From Apodemus sylvaticus (taxonomy: Eukaryota; Chordata; Mammalia; Rodentia; Muridae), in NCBI RefSeq assembly GCF_947179515.1, contig NC_067485.1, positions 72,797,646 through 72,861,645 of the forward strand: a stretch of 64,000 nucleotides of DNA. Direction: 5' to 3'. Made by a program: the position numbers and the translations under genes. Under the pieces are notes generated by a model. It did not search any database, was not told the DNA's origin, and saw only the letters and a list, made by a program, of their open reading frames with translations. Shown here one piece after another: positions 51,301 to 57,013 of this stretch (the first letter of the stretch is position 1; each line of letters starts with the position of its first letter).

Positions 51301-54027
51301 AGAAACCAAGTCGATATGGCATCATCTGAGCCCAGTCCTGGATACTCAGCACACTGCAAAAACAAGATTTGGATTTAAAGTCTCAGCTCATGATGCTGAG
51401 AGAGGACTTCAAGATTGACATGAATAACTCCCATAAAGAAATGCCGGGGAACACGGGTAAATAGGTAGAAGCCCTTAAAGGAGAAACACAAAAAATCCCT
51501 TAAATAATTATAAGAAAAAACCAACAAACAAGTGAAGAAGTGAACAAAACCATCCAGGACCTAAAAATGGAAGTAGAAATAATAAGGATACATGCCCACT
51601 ATGATCATAGCAGCCTTATTTATAATAGCCAGAAGCTGAAAAGAACCCAGATGTACCTCAACAGAGGAATGGATACCGAAAATGTGGTACATTTATAAAA
51701 TGGAGTACTATTCAGCTATTAAAAACAATGAATTCGTGAAATTCTTAGGCAGATAGATAGAAGTAGAAAATATCATCCTGAGTGAGGTAACCCAATCACA
51801 AAATAACACACATTGCATGCACTCACTGATAAGCTTAGAAGCTTAAGCCCAGAAGCTTAGAATACCCAATGTGCAATTAACAGACAAAATGAAGCCCAAG
51901 AAGAAAGAAGACCAAAGTGTGGATACTTTGGTCCTTCTTAAAGGGGAACAAAATACCCATGGTAGGAGATACAGAGAGACAAATTGTGGAGCAGAGACTG
52001 AAGGAAAGGCCATTCAGAGACACTATTGTGGATGCCAACAAGCACTTGCTGACAGGAGCCTGATATAGCTGTGTACTGAGAGTCTCTGCCAGCACCTGAC
52101 AAATACAGGTTGGTGCTCTTAGCCAACCATTGGATTAAACATAAATTTCCCAATGGAGCTTGAGAGGAGATTCCTGCCCCATAGTAGGAACAGCAATATT
52201 AACCAACCACTACCCCCACAGACCTTCCAGGGACTAAACTATTAATCAAGGACTACACATTGAGGGACCCGTGGCTCTACCTGAATATGTAGCAGAGAAT
52301 GTCCTTATTGGACATCAAAGGGAGGAGAGGCCCTTAGTCCTTAGAAGGCTAGATGCCCAAGAATAGGGGAATTTCAGGACAGGGAAGCAGGAGTGGGTGT
52401 GTTGGTGAGCAGGGGAAGAGGGGATATGGGTGGGGTGTTTTCAGAGGGGAAACCAGGAAAGGGGCTAACATTGAAATGTAAATAAAGAAAATATCTAATA
52501 AAAACACCATAAAAACTTATCATATCATACTGCAAAAGCCTATACACAACAAAACTGGAACATCTAAATGATATGGATGATTTTTCTAAACAGATACTAC
52601 ATACTAAAGTTAAATCAAGAGCATGTAAACTAACTAAAAAGGCCCATATCTCCTAAGGAAATAGAAGATGTCATTAAAAAACTGAAACAAAAACAGCCTA
52701 AGGCCAGATGGCTTCTGGGCAGATTTCTATCAGACCTTCAAAGAAAAGTTAATGCCAACACTCTTCAGACTATTCCACAAAATTAACACAGAAAGAACAC
52801 TACCTAATTAATTCTGTAGAGCCAAAATTATTCTGATACATAAACGAAACAAGGACGCAAAGAAAGAAAGAGAACATTAGATCAATTTGACTTATGATCA
52901 TCAATGAAAAAGTACTCAATAAAATACTAGCAAACCGAATCTAAGAACACATCAAAGTCATCATTCAGCATGACCAAGCAGGCTTCATCCCAGGGATGCA
53001 AGGTTGGTTCAATACATGAAAATTCAATAACTATATAAGAAAGTCAAAGAAAAAATTAATGGTCATTTCAATAGATTCTGAAAATACATTTGACAAAATT
53101 TATCACCCCTTCATGTTAAAAATACTGAAGTGATCAGGAATTAAAGGCCCATACCCAAACATAATAAAATCAACATGCAACAAACCAACTGCCAATATCA
53201 AATTAAATGGACAGCTTTTCACTTTTAAAGTTATATTTTCCTGCTCACAATTATGACCCAGCCATGAAACCTCTTTAAGGAAAACTTGCATAAATGGAAA
53301 GAAAACCCATATTTGAAAGATATACAGTCTGTATCTTATTTTCAGCAAACTGCAACTAAAATGATTATGTCTATTTATTTGTGTATATAATAAACTGAAG
53401 GACATGTGAATGAAAATGAGGCCAACCTACTATAGTGCCTGGGAGAGAAATAGGTACATCAGTCACAGAAAAGAGGAGGTCTGGATACTACAACATTAAT
53501 GAATTCAAGAACCAGTGGCTTTTTGTGGTGAACAGCTCTAGGTCAGCAGGGCCTTCCGCCCTTCCCCCACCCCACTTCCCAGAGCAGTGGAATAACTGCC
53601 AAGCACTGAGATTACCATGAAATCTTAGCGACAAAGGTCAGCATACTAGTCAGTAGCCCTGCGAACATTGGCAGTTCCTCCTACTCCTAGACACTGGGGC
53701 CACTTAGGGAAGCTGACACATTTCTTTCTCCACCTGCCTCCCAGCCTGCCCCTTTCCCCTGACCCCCAGCCCCAGACACCTGTCATTGCTGTCTCGGTCA
53801 TTGATGTCATTTTTCCTAAGTATGAGTCTGTGCTCTACTGTGGCAACATCACCCCGGGTAGCAGCCTTGTGGATCTTGCTGAAGGCTTTGTAGCTTTTGA
53901 TCTCTCTGGCAGAAGAGAGGCCAGTACCACTCTGACATGGCCTCCCATGGCCTGTGAAGGACTCCCTCTGGCCGGTGGAGGATCCAGGGGAAGATGGCCT
54001 TCGATTCCAGCAACACGAGGAGCTCAT
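20084..54027 (-). CDS. ANKRD26-like ankyrin-repeat/coiled-coil protein, 12 exons, 3' end not found
   Basis: This is the only host gene I can support. Joined exons, 5' to 3': 54027-53780, 45292-45178, 45026-44853, 43447-43344, 40221-40188, 39882-39750, 35229-35031, 29577-29499, 25872-25778, 22747-22621, 21385-21095, 20286-20084. All introns are GT-AG, phases agree at all eleven junctions, and the 1,802-nt frame has no stop. Residues 1-50 are Ser/Gly/Arg-rich. Ankyrin-type repeats occupy about 51-83, 84-115, 116-147, 149-180 and a weak one at 181-212. From about 200 the chain is charged and helical, with strong coiled coil at about 300-394 and 437-600. The family (ANKRD26, POTE, CCDC144) is known for this order, and ANKRD26 acts at centrioles and the inner plasma membrane. 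This protein is much shorter as far as seen. Paralog identity and function are inferred. Its introns contain many L1s but no exon is damaged. Confidence 0.85.
21095..21385 (-). CDS. Exon 11, long coiled coil (residues 437-533)
   Basis: The exon is 291 nt, exactly 97 codons, phase 0 at both ends. The acceptor is 'ttttcactcag' and the donor CGG|GTAACT. It encodes an uninterrupted helix with repeats of Glu/Lys/Arg and regularly spaced Leu/Ile ('RIKQLEEKILSLKADM'). This is the clearest coiled coil in the gene. Confidence 0.9.
21652..21762 (+). repeat. Compound microsatellite (CA)n-(GA)n
   Basis: A CA run (21,652-21,680) is followed by a long, slightly interrupted GA run (to about 21,760). It lies in the intron between exons 11 and 10, about 270 bp upstream of the exon 11 acceptor on the minus strand. 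Confidence 0.97.
22621..22747 (-). CDS. Exon 10, acidic Ser-rich linker (residues 394-436)
   Basis: 127 nt, entered with 2 nt carried over and left in phase 0. Acceptor 'tttgtctag', donor AAG|GTGAAT. Unlike its neighbours it is not helical throughout: it contains an acidic MMEEDSDG stretch and a Gly/Ser/Asn-rich part before returning to a charged helix (VLKLREK). It is a likely hinge between two coiled-coil blocks. Confidence 0.85.
23060..23215 (+). mobile_element. Short L1 3' UTR end fragment
   Basis: A purine-rich block, 'ggaaccaggaaaggaaaatcatttt' and 'gaatgtaaacaaagaaaat' make up an L1 3' terminus truncated to about 150 bp. Confidence 0.75.
23357..23420 (+). repeat. (TG)n microsatellite
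   Basis: TG run with few interruptions, intronic. Confidence 0.95.
24515..24638 (+). repeat. (GA)n microsatellite with imperfect purine flank
   Basis: An imperfect AG/GGGA purine tract grades into a pure GA run of about 60 bp (24,578-24,637). Confidence 0.95.
24780..25095 (+). repeat. Rodent dispersed repeat, same family as 45,780-46,205
   Basis: The end of the block ('aggcattttctcaattgtggttctt', then 'gtgtcaagttgacaaaa') matches the end of the repeat at 45,780-46,205 and is a common rodent interspersed sequence. I recall it as an RMER-type repeat but cannot confirm the name. Confidence 0.65.
25778..25872 (-). CDS. Exon 9, coiled coil (residues 363-394)
   Basis: 95 nt, phase 0 in and 2 nt out. 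Acceptor 'ctgaaaag', donor CAG|GTATGA. It is helical and strongly charged, with RRRNRELEEEID at its end. The upstream polypyrimidine tract is a T-run of nine. Confidence 0.85.
26090..26250 (-). repeat. B4-like SINE fragment
   Basis: Read on the minus strand, 'ggccaatgagatgactaagtg' and 'agcacttgctg...aacctgggttaaggtccc' resemble the tRNA-like head of B4/RSINE-type elements, diverged. Confidence 0.6.
27290..27610 (+). repeat. Rodent dispersed repeat, family not named
   Basis: The run 'aggtgtggcattgttgcaggaag' through 'tcatgatggagaactcttagttc' to 'agcaatagaaagcctaagac' is a recurrent rodent interspersed sequence that I recognise but cannot assign reliably. Confidence 0.5.
27935..28710 (+). mobile_element. 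L1 (Lx-like) 3' UTR
   Basis: It has the long older-type 3' UTR order seen at 6,000-6,870: 'aagagaccacctccagtagatagac', 'ggagcagagactgaagtaaagg', 'ccctatggaaagagtgagg', and a final 'acatttgaaatgcaaataaataaa'. No ORF2 remains. Confidence 0.8.
28720..29490. other. Intron, possible old unclassified repeat
   Basis: The 28,810-29,350 part has a texture suggesting an old retroposed sequence (for example 'ctgctgcctgcaactatgac'), but I cannot place it. No open frame of note. Confidence 0.3.
29499..29577 (-). CDS. Exon 8 (residues 336-362)
   Basis: 79 nt, entered with 2 nt carried over and left in phase 0. Acceptor 'catatttttag', donor CCG|GTAAGT. It is acidic and helical (SLQAEENEEL) and ends in a Pro, which should end the helix before exon 9. 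Confidence 0.85.
29580..32685. other. Intron without recognised genes
   Basis: About 3 kb of mostly unassigned AT-rich sequence. At 30,870-30,900 there is a partial match to the left end of the hAT-like element described at 33,590 ('cagtgactctcaacctt'). No exon or clear repeat otherwise. Confidence 0.4.
32690..33030 (-). mobile_element. L1 ORF1 N-terminal fragment
   Basis: The minus-strand open frame at 32825-33028 reads as L1 ORF1p start region (a MARGKHKNISNRNQ block, then Ser/Pro-rich, then NTPEKQ and HLMKMIE). The frame breaks after that, and the ORF1 coiled coil continues in pieces to about 32,690. It is in sense orientation to the host gene but has no splice support as an exon. Confidence 0.8.
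33590..33841 (+). mobile_element. Non-autonomous hAT-like DNA element (URR1-type)
   Basis: The body ('ctaatactgtgaccctttaa' ... 'cacctgtgaaagggtcattt') and right end ('cacaggttgagaagaaccag') match the rodent URR1-like hAT elements, whose termini are CAGTGGTTCTCAACC. The left inverted repeat is largely lost. The family name is from memory. Confidence 0.7.
33845..35025. other. Intron, AT-rich, nothing recognised
   Basis: Very AT-rich. Only short chance open frames. Confidence 0.45.
35031..35229 (-). CDS. Exon 7, coiled coil (residues 270-336)
   Basis: 199 nt. Acceptor 'tttctctaatacag', donor AG|GTAGGA. Entered with 1 nt carried over and left with 2 nt. It begins with a short hydrophobic part (ILVKIWGAVYTY) and then becomes a Glu-rich helix (LREEWSQLEIENAELQDEL). 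Good coiled-coil heptads in the second half. Confidence 0.87.
35235..36545. other. Intron, nothing recognised
   Basis: Overlapping open frames on both strands at 35,845-36,123 are short and without recognisable domains. Confidence 0.4.
36551..36644 (+). repeat. Two-copy tandem duplication, period about 51 bp
   Basis: The block 'cacagatatgggtattaatt' with its AT-rich continuation 'taaaaaaactta' occurs at 36,556 and again at 36,607 with only small differences, preceded by GGACA in both copies. Confidence 0.85.
37725..38005 (+). repeat. Diverged B1/B4-type SINE
   Basis: 'catgatggtacattctgtcatcttaatgcatgggaggca', 'gacaggaggatacctggagctc' and 'tgagagttgctctttcaaaa' resemble a diverged SINE with B1-like order, followed by CA-rich sequence. 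Confidence 0.5.
38010..38280 (+). repeat. B4/RSINE-type SINE
   Basis: 'ggtgttggctgcacaagcatgagaacctgag' and 'gcttgtaagcccagcctttgag' match B4-type SINEs, diverged. Confidence 0.6.
38290..38322 (+). repeat. (CA)n microsatellite
   Basis: CA run with one interruption, at the tail of the SINE above. Confidence 0.95.
38525..39372 (+). mobile_element. L1 (Lx-like), last ORF2 codons plus 3' UTR
   Basis: It begins at the ORF2 'KFLGKWMELENIILSEV' codons and runs through a long older-type 3' UTR ('ggagcagagactgaaggaaagaccatccagagactgcccc' order) to 'acatttgaaatgtaaatatag'. It is antisense to the host gene, in the intron between exons 7 and 6. Confidence 0.88.
39405..39458 (+). repeat. Purine (GA/GGAA) simple repeat
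   Basis: AAAGAGAGA and GGAA units right after the L1 tail, about 290 bp from exon 6. Confidence 0.9.
39750..39882 (-). CDS. Exon 6 (residues 226-270)
   Basis: 133 nt, phase 0 in and 1 nt out. Acceptor 'ttcattttatag', donor AAAG|GTAGGA. It encodes a mixed helical segment with four Cys (ISCEGNSKDCEQYSCD contains three of them) and ends in FIEELMRQRK. I do not recognise a named domain. Confidence 0.85.
40188..40221 (-). CDS. Exon 5, 34-nt micro-exon (residues 214-225)
   Basis: Acceptor 'attttttgtag', donor GAG|GTATGC. It brings the frame from 2 nt carried over to phase 0 and adds a short basic/acidic linker (SSKKTSNEKEE). The exon is tiny, but both sites are good and the phases only work if it, or another exon of equal length modulo 3, is included between exons 4 and 6. 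Confidence 0.75.
40415..40605 (+). repeat. Diverged B2/B4-type SINE
   Basis: The order 'ttaacagcagatactgcttctgcacaggagttgagctcaacagcca', 'ccatgctgtgtgactcataacca' and 'acctgcactcatgtgtgcatactcaaatacaa' follows a tRNA-derived rodent SINE. Confidence 0.65.
41250..41455 (+). repeat. B4-type SINE
   Basis: 'cttcagttgttaag...gcaagtgtgaggctctcagttt' and 'gccaaatgtggtggtctggtgtgcac' match B4/RSINE elements, diverged. Confidence 0.55.
41719..42175. mobile_element. Young L1 with 5' inversion and exact target-site duplication
   Basis: Flanking 18-bp direct repeats AAGAATAAATGGATATGT lie at 41,719-41,736 and 42,158-42,175. Inside, 41,737-41,918 is L1 ORF2 C-terminus in minus orientation, joined to 41,919-42,157, L1 3' UTR in plus orientation with an A-rich tail. 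It is a textbook twin-priming insertion, short and recent, in the intron between exons 5 and 4 and antisense to the gene by its 3' end. Confidence 0.95.
42553..42615 (+). repeat. (GT)n microsatellite
   Basis: GT run with rare A interruptions. A shorter GT-rich stretch with a run of nine G (42,483-42,491) precedes it. Confidence 0.95.
43344..43447 (-). CDS. Exon 4, fifth (degenerate) ankyrin repeat into coiled coil (residues 180-214)
   Basis: 104 nt, phase 0 in and 2 nt out. Acceptor 'attgttttatag', donor AG|GTGAGG. DSFTPLTLARMKNDNLAKLL fits the first helix of an ankyrin repeat (TPL motif), but the second helix becomes a Lys/Glu-rich coiled coil (EDQKEKIKELDELE). In ANKRD26 the equivalent repeat is complete, so here the repeat domain seems to run straight into the helix. 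Confidence 0.88.
44190..44325 (+). repeat. Diverged B1-like SINE
   Basis: 'gtcaggcacagtggtgaatta', 'acttcagaggtccaggaata', 'gttcaaggccatccttgactg' and 'ctgtctca' follow B1 order with many changes. Confidence 0.65.
44853..45026 (-). CDS. Exon 3, ankyrin repeats 3-4 (residues 122-179)
   Basis: 174 nt, exactly 58 codons, phase 0 at both ends. Acceptor 'ccaatgccccag', donor GAG|GTAAAG. It contains MLLEHGADPNAMDNTGSTAL and ALHYAV, the textbook ankyrin TALHYA and LLxHGADPN signatures, nearly identical to the third and fourth repeats of ANKRD26. Confidence 0.95.
45178..45292 (-). CDS. Exon 2, ankyrin repeat 2 (residues 83-121)
   Basis: 115 nt. Acceptor 'cattttcacag', donor AAG|GTAGAA. The first base completes the Arg codon split with exon 1. 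It reads TILHYACAYGHPNVVALLIE, a full ankyrin helix pair, then CDIDLRDSDNRTALIK, the beginning of repeat 3. Confidence 0.93.
45780..46205 (-). repeat. Rodent dispersed repeat, same family as 24,780-25,095
   Basis: 'catcatgatcaagacaacttggg', 'aactcaaacagggagaaacctgtaggcaggagctgat', 'accagcccagggatggcatcacccacaatgg' and 'tgtgtcaagttgacataaa' are a common rodent interspersed sequence (RMER-like, name unsure). It is nearly complete here. The strand is arbitrary. Confidence 0.7.
46440..46560 (-). repeat. Diverged B1-like SINE
   Basis: 'tttctttgaggcatagtcttg', 'caggctggtcttgaattcac' and 'gcaatcttcccactgtagac' follow reverse-complement B1, diverged. Confidence 0.6.
47050..47335 (-). mobile_element. 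Old L1 fragment (end of ORF2)
   Basis: It reads on the minus strand as the region around the ORF2 C-terminus ('actgatcagtgaatacactccatgtgtggtc' is the reverse of the conserved terminal codons), much diverged from the copy at 47,772-48,333. Confidence 0.75.
47756..48349 (-). mobile_element. 5'-truncated L1 with 16-bp target-site duplication
   Basis: The direct repeats GTATGAGGGTGTTTAT at 47,756-47,771 and 48,334-48,349 flank an L1 in minus orientation. It consists of 3' UTR (47,772-48,005) and the last 110 or so codons of ORF2 (open at 48019-48261). It is in sense orientation to the host gene, in intron 1. Confidence 0.93.
48352..48408 (+). repeat. (GT)n microsatellite next to the L1
   Basis: GT run directly beyond the right target-site duplication. 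A shorter GT stretch (47,732-47,745) lies just left of the other duplication, so the L1 landed in a GT-rich locus. Confidence 0.95.
48655..48925 (+). mobile_element. L1 (Lx-like) 3' UTR end
   Basis: 'aaggacccatggctccagctgcacatgtagcagagga' through 'aacatttgaaatgcacataaataaaa' is the last 270 bp of an older L1 3' UTR. Confidence 0.8.
49262..50575 (-). mobile_element. Old L1 (Lx-like), 3' UTR and ORF2 end
   Basis: The minus-strand reading gives ORF2 from the 'ISNIYKELKKL' region (near 50,540) to the C-terminus (about 49,830), then a long older-type 3' UTR (49,262-49,800). A T-rich block with two long T-runs interrupts it near 50,460-50,522. Confidence 0.8.
50576..50745 (+). mobile_element. Old L1 ORF2 fragment, upstream part of a split copy
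   Basis: It reads as ORF2 'NQELVLLENQKDRK' and 'NEKGDI' codons before the RT domain. The continuation of this ORF2 region resumes at about 52,515, on the far side of another L1. Confidence 0.75.
50746..52512 (+). mobile_element. L1 (Lx-like) with 5' UTR and ORF1 start, internal deletion, 3' end
   Basis: From left: 5' UTR-like sequence with repeated 'ctgctcagaggagcctgcctgaaac' type segments (50,746-51,260), then ORF1 N-terminus (51,260-51,580), then an abrupt jump at about 51,585 to the last ORF2 codons, then the older-type 3' UTR ending near 52,510. Most of ORF1 and nearly all of ORF2 are missing. Confidence 0.75.
52515..53222 (+). mobile_element. Old L1 ORF2 fragment, downstream part of the split copy
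   Basis: ORF2 sequence from just before the RT domain to the 'SIKLNGE' region. The frame is interrupted many times. It ends at about 53,222 in sequence that is no longer L1. Confidence 0.8.
53225..53779. other. Start of intron 1; no other feature
   Basis: Immediately downstream of exon 1 on the minus strand. Short frames on both strands have no recognisable content. Confidence 0.45.
53780..54027 (-). CDS. Exon 1 coding part, N-terminus and ankyrin cap (residues 1-83)
   Basis: The start ATG (54,027-54,025) has A at -3 (CCACCATGA). A longer in-frame reading further upstream begins with GTG, not ATG, so I rejected it. The first 50 residues are Ser/Gly/Arg-rich; then KIHKAATRGDVATVEH begins ankyrin repeat 1, close to the ANKRD26 KIHKAASVGNV cap. 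The exon ends DRDSND plus 2 nt of an Arg codon, with donor CAG|GTGTCT. The 248 nt have no stop. Confidence 0.87.
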
Positions 54028-54259
54028 GGTGGAGCTCCCCACCCACCCACCCCGAGTCACCCCAGTCACCCCAAGTCACCCCGACCCCTCCCCTCCCTCT
54101 TGGCTCTTGGCCACCCTCAGAACCAACACACTGATATAGATCTGCAAGTGAGTCTTGTCACCACTGCCAGCAAGACCAGGACAAAGCACCCACAGGCAAG
54201 CTCAGTAGGAGAGAGTCCAGCCAGAACAGGTACTCCTGTCAACTGACTTCTATCCAACT

Positions 54260-54272
54260 GTTGCCAAGCAAC
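54260..54272 (-). promoter_or_regulatory. X-box (RFX/EF-C site)
   Basis: The minus strand reads GTTGCTTGGCAAC, a 13-bp palindrome-like match to GTTGCNNGGCAAC, the RFX-family consensus. It is 233 bp upstream of the ATG. RFX factors drive ciliary and spermatogenic genes in mammals; that role here is an inference. Confidence 0.75.
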
Positions 54273-54301
54273 GCATCTAAACACAGGCATGCTTACTCTG
54301 A

Positions 54302-54306
54302 CCAAT
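54302..54306 (+). promoter_or_regulatory. CCAAT box (inverted relative to the gene)
   Basis: ACCAATGGG on the plus strand, so the gene's own strand reads CCCATTGGT. It is 29 bp from the X-box, at about -275 from the ATG, a normal NF-Y distance and partner for RFX. Confidence 0.6.
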
Positions 54307-54344
54307 GGGAAAGCCGAGGTCCAACAGCTGTTATAGAGGTTCTA

Positions 54345-54965
54345 CCTCTCTACTTCATGGACAGTAGGTCAAAGAAGAAATAAAGAAAGGCATCAAAGCC
54401 TTTGTAAATTAAATACAAGTGAAGGCACAACATACCAAATTCTATGAAACACAATGAAATCAGTGCTAAGAGGAAAGGTCATAGCCCTAAGTATGTTCAT
54501 TTAAAAAAAGTAGATTTCTCATAATAAAAATTTAAATATACACCTATATTTAAAGTTCTAGAAAAAAGAAGCAAACACCCAAGAGTAGACACTGAAAATA
54601 ATCAAACTCAGGACTGAAATCAATTCATTAGGAACAAAGACAACAGGACAATGAATCAGCCAAGCCAAGAGCTGGTTCTTTTAGAAAATCAACAAGATAG
54701 ACAAAACCTTATCCAAACTAAATAAACATCAGAGAGACAATATCCACACTGACAAAATCAGAAATGAAAAGGGAAACCTAAGAACAGGTCCCGAGGAAAC
54801 GTAAAAGTCATTATGTCTTACTGGAAAAGCATCTTCTCCAACAATTTGGAAAATCTTAAGGATATGGATGATTTTCTAGATAGATACTTACCAGAGTTAA
54901 ATCAGGGAAGCAAATTAAATAGTTCTGTAACCCCTAAAGAAATAGAAGCAGCCATTAAAATCTAG
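54345..54965 (+). mobile_element. L1 ORF2 fragment
   Basis: It is collinear with ORF2 from the end of the endonuclease domain through 'QELVLLENQQDRQ' and 'NEKGN' to the 'FLDRYLPELNQ' region, with many stops. It abuts the promoter region of the minus-strand gene. Confidence 0.8.
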
Positions 54966-55376
54966 GGGCTCACAGTCTGAGGTTCTCAGATTTCAGGCAA
55001 TCGAGATTCAAGGGCCAAGATCATCCTCAGGTCCCACAAGAAAAACAGCCAAGATGACTGTGGACAGTATTCTGGTGTCCTAGATGGGCCTGGCACATCC
55101 CACAAGTCAGAGATGGACACAGAAACAGTCTCCTGGGATCAGACTTAAGACAAGCCCAGATTGGGCTTGGGGATAAAGGAAGTGGCTTTGTAATCCTGGT
55201 GACCTGTGGCCTATCCGCAGGAGTCTTGAAGGTAGAAGAAGAGACCTTACTCTGCACCAATGTCCTCTGACACCCAGATACACACCCCACCCCAACATCA
55301 TACACGGTTATAGAAAATATTAAAAGTTCAAACAAAAGGCCAGTTGGCCGAGGCCTGACAGCCTGCCTGACACTCT
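54966..55376. other. Unassigned sequence
   Basis: Two overlapping minus-strand open frames at 55,027-55,335 show no known domain. Confidence 0.4.
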
Positions 55377-55395
55377 ACACACACACACACACACA

Positions 55396-55486
<91 letters not shown>

Positions 55487-55506
55487 CCTCCCTCCCTCCC
55501 TCTCTC
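55377..55506 (+). repeat. Compound microsatellite (CA)n-(CT)n-(CCCT)n
   Basis: CA at 55,377-55,396, then a CT run of about 80 bp with one CA break, then CCCT units to about 55,503. Confidence 0.97.
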
Positions 55507-55509
55507 ACA

Positions 55510-56230
55510 ATATCCCTCTGATATCTTCTACATCTGAAACTGACTGATATGCAGGGCAGCAGCTCCATGCTGAACTGTATTTTTTGGAAAATGGAACCCA
55601 ATAAAGCTATTAAAATATCCATAGTTTATACTTACCAAAAGCTATTAAACCCTGCATATTTTGCATTTATTAAAAGTCATTAGGATCTCCATATTTTATC
55701 TTTTTAAAAAAGGAATGGAAACTAATGTTTATTTGTGGCCATTCTTAGGCACAGCATGCTGAAACACGAGTCTTGCAGACTGCATCATTCCAAGAAGAAG
55801 CAGGTACAGCATCCTGCCCAAGGTCAGAAGCAGCACACAGCAAGGCTGATGTGCAGACACCGTCTTATAATACACAAAAGGTGTGAATGTAGCGTTCTTT
55901 TTCTTGAGGCTTTGATATGGTATTCATCAGTGCATACACAGAAGACACTGAAGCAGCTTTTTACCTATTGCATATCCTGAAAACACCTCTACTGATATGG
56001 CTTTCTTTCACAGATTGTCAATGAGAACACATAAATAAGAATGCCAATTCCATGTTTTTATCACCTACCACTCAGGCAAACAAGCATCTTGCCAATGACT
56101 GGCTACACACATATTCTAGGCAAACAAATTTTAATATTTACACTTCATGAAATCAATAGATATTCCCATCAGGAATGGTCCTATTCTACAAAGGTAAATC
56201 ACTGAAGTCCTGAGAGATGACTTAAAAGCA
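55510..56230. other. Unassigned sequence
   Basis: A plus-strand open frame at 55735-55980 (81 codons) has no recognisable similarity. Confidence 0.4.
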
Positions 56231-56234
56231 TTAT

Positions 56235-56432
56235 TTCTTGGCCCAGCAAGATGACTCGGTATTTTAAAGCACTCACTCCTCTTTGGCTCCTTGTACCCAT
56301 CCCATGTCAGATGTCTCAAAACTGCCTGTTACTGCAGTTCTAGGGGATTTGATGTCCTCTTCTGGCCTCCATAGACACATGTATACACATGGCACAAACT
56401 CACAAAGACAGACACATAAATCTTTTTAAAAA
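56235..56432 (+). repeat. Diverged B2/B4-type SINE
   Basis: 'ggcccagcaagatgactcggt', 'aaagcactcactcctctttggctcc' and 'gatgtcctcttctggcctccatagacaca' follow rodent tRNA-derived SINE order to an A-rich tail. Confidence 0.75.
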
Positions 56433-56439
56433 TTTTTCA

Positions 56440-57010
56440 GCTCTAATGATTAATTATAAGATAATTTAAAACAAATCTATGCAACAGATGGTACTTGCCC
56501 CACAACTGTGATGTAGCAGAGAGCTACAGCCCCAGCACACTGTCTTATCTCTGACTGAGGGAGAAGGAGAAACTGTTGCTCTCAGACTGCCAATGCTCAA
56601 AGACTAAGGTGCTTCATGAATCCACTGAGTTGTAGTCCATCATGAAGCCAGTTCCTGTTCTGGCAGAGGAGAACCACCCTCCTCCCACGGAACCACATCA
56701 TAATAGAAGTGCTCATGCTTCGTGCCCACACAGAAAAATAAGACCCAATGCACAGAATTGCTTTCTATGCCCACAGGAGGCGTCATCCTGGACTCTCTGC
56801 GGGTTCTCTAAGATCAAGGGTCTGGTGCACTGCTTCTAGGCTGAAGAACTTGTAGATGAATGAAGTGTTATGGAAGCACCTGGTTAGATGAAAAGCATCA
56901 CAAGAAGTAGAAAGGAGGACAGTGACTTCAGAGGGAGACCCCAACCAGGCATGGCTCACTTGTGAGCCTCTTCTGTGGATATAGGTTTTACCTAACTGAA
57001 ATGATTAAGA
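56440..57010. other. Unassigned sequence
   Basis: No exon or repeat recognised. A plus-strand frame at 56642-56839 has no known domain. Confidence 0.4.
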
Positions 57011-57013
57011 TGC

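Larger units (their letters stand above)
54028..54340 (-). promoter_or_regulatory. Probable promoter / 5' UTR of the ANKRD26-like gene
   Basis: It lies directly upstream of the ATG and is more GC-rich than the flanking L1 sequence. It holds an X-box and a CCAAT box, listed separately. Possible minus-strand acceptors ('cttgctggcag', 'ctctcctactgag') are also present, so part of it could be the acceptor side of an upstream 5' UTR intron. Confidence 0.55.

Noticed and set aside
53704..54069. Start of the ankyrin gene 14 codons further upstream
   Set aside because: The first codon of that longer reading is GTG. The first ATG with a good context is at 54,027.
53668..54246. 192-codon plus-strand frame opposite exon 1
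   Set aside because: It is the antisense shadow of exon 1 and the GC-rich promoter region, with no recognisable domain.
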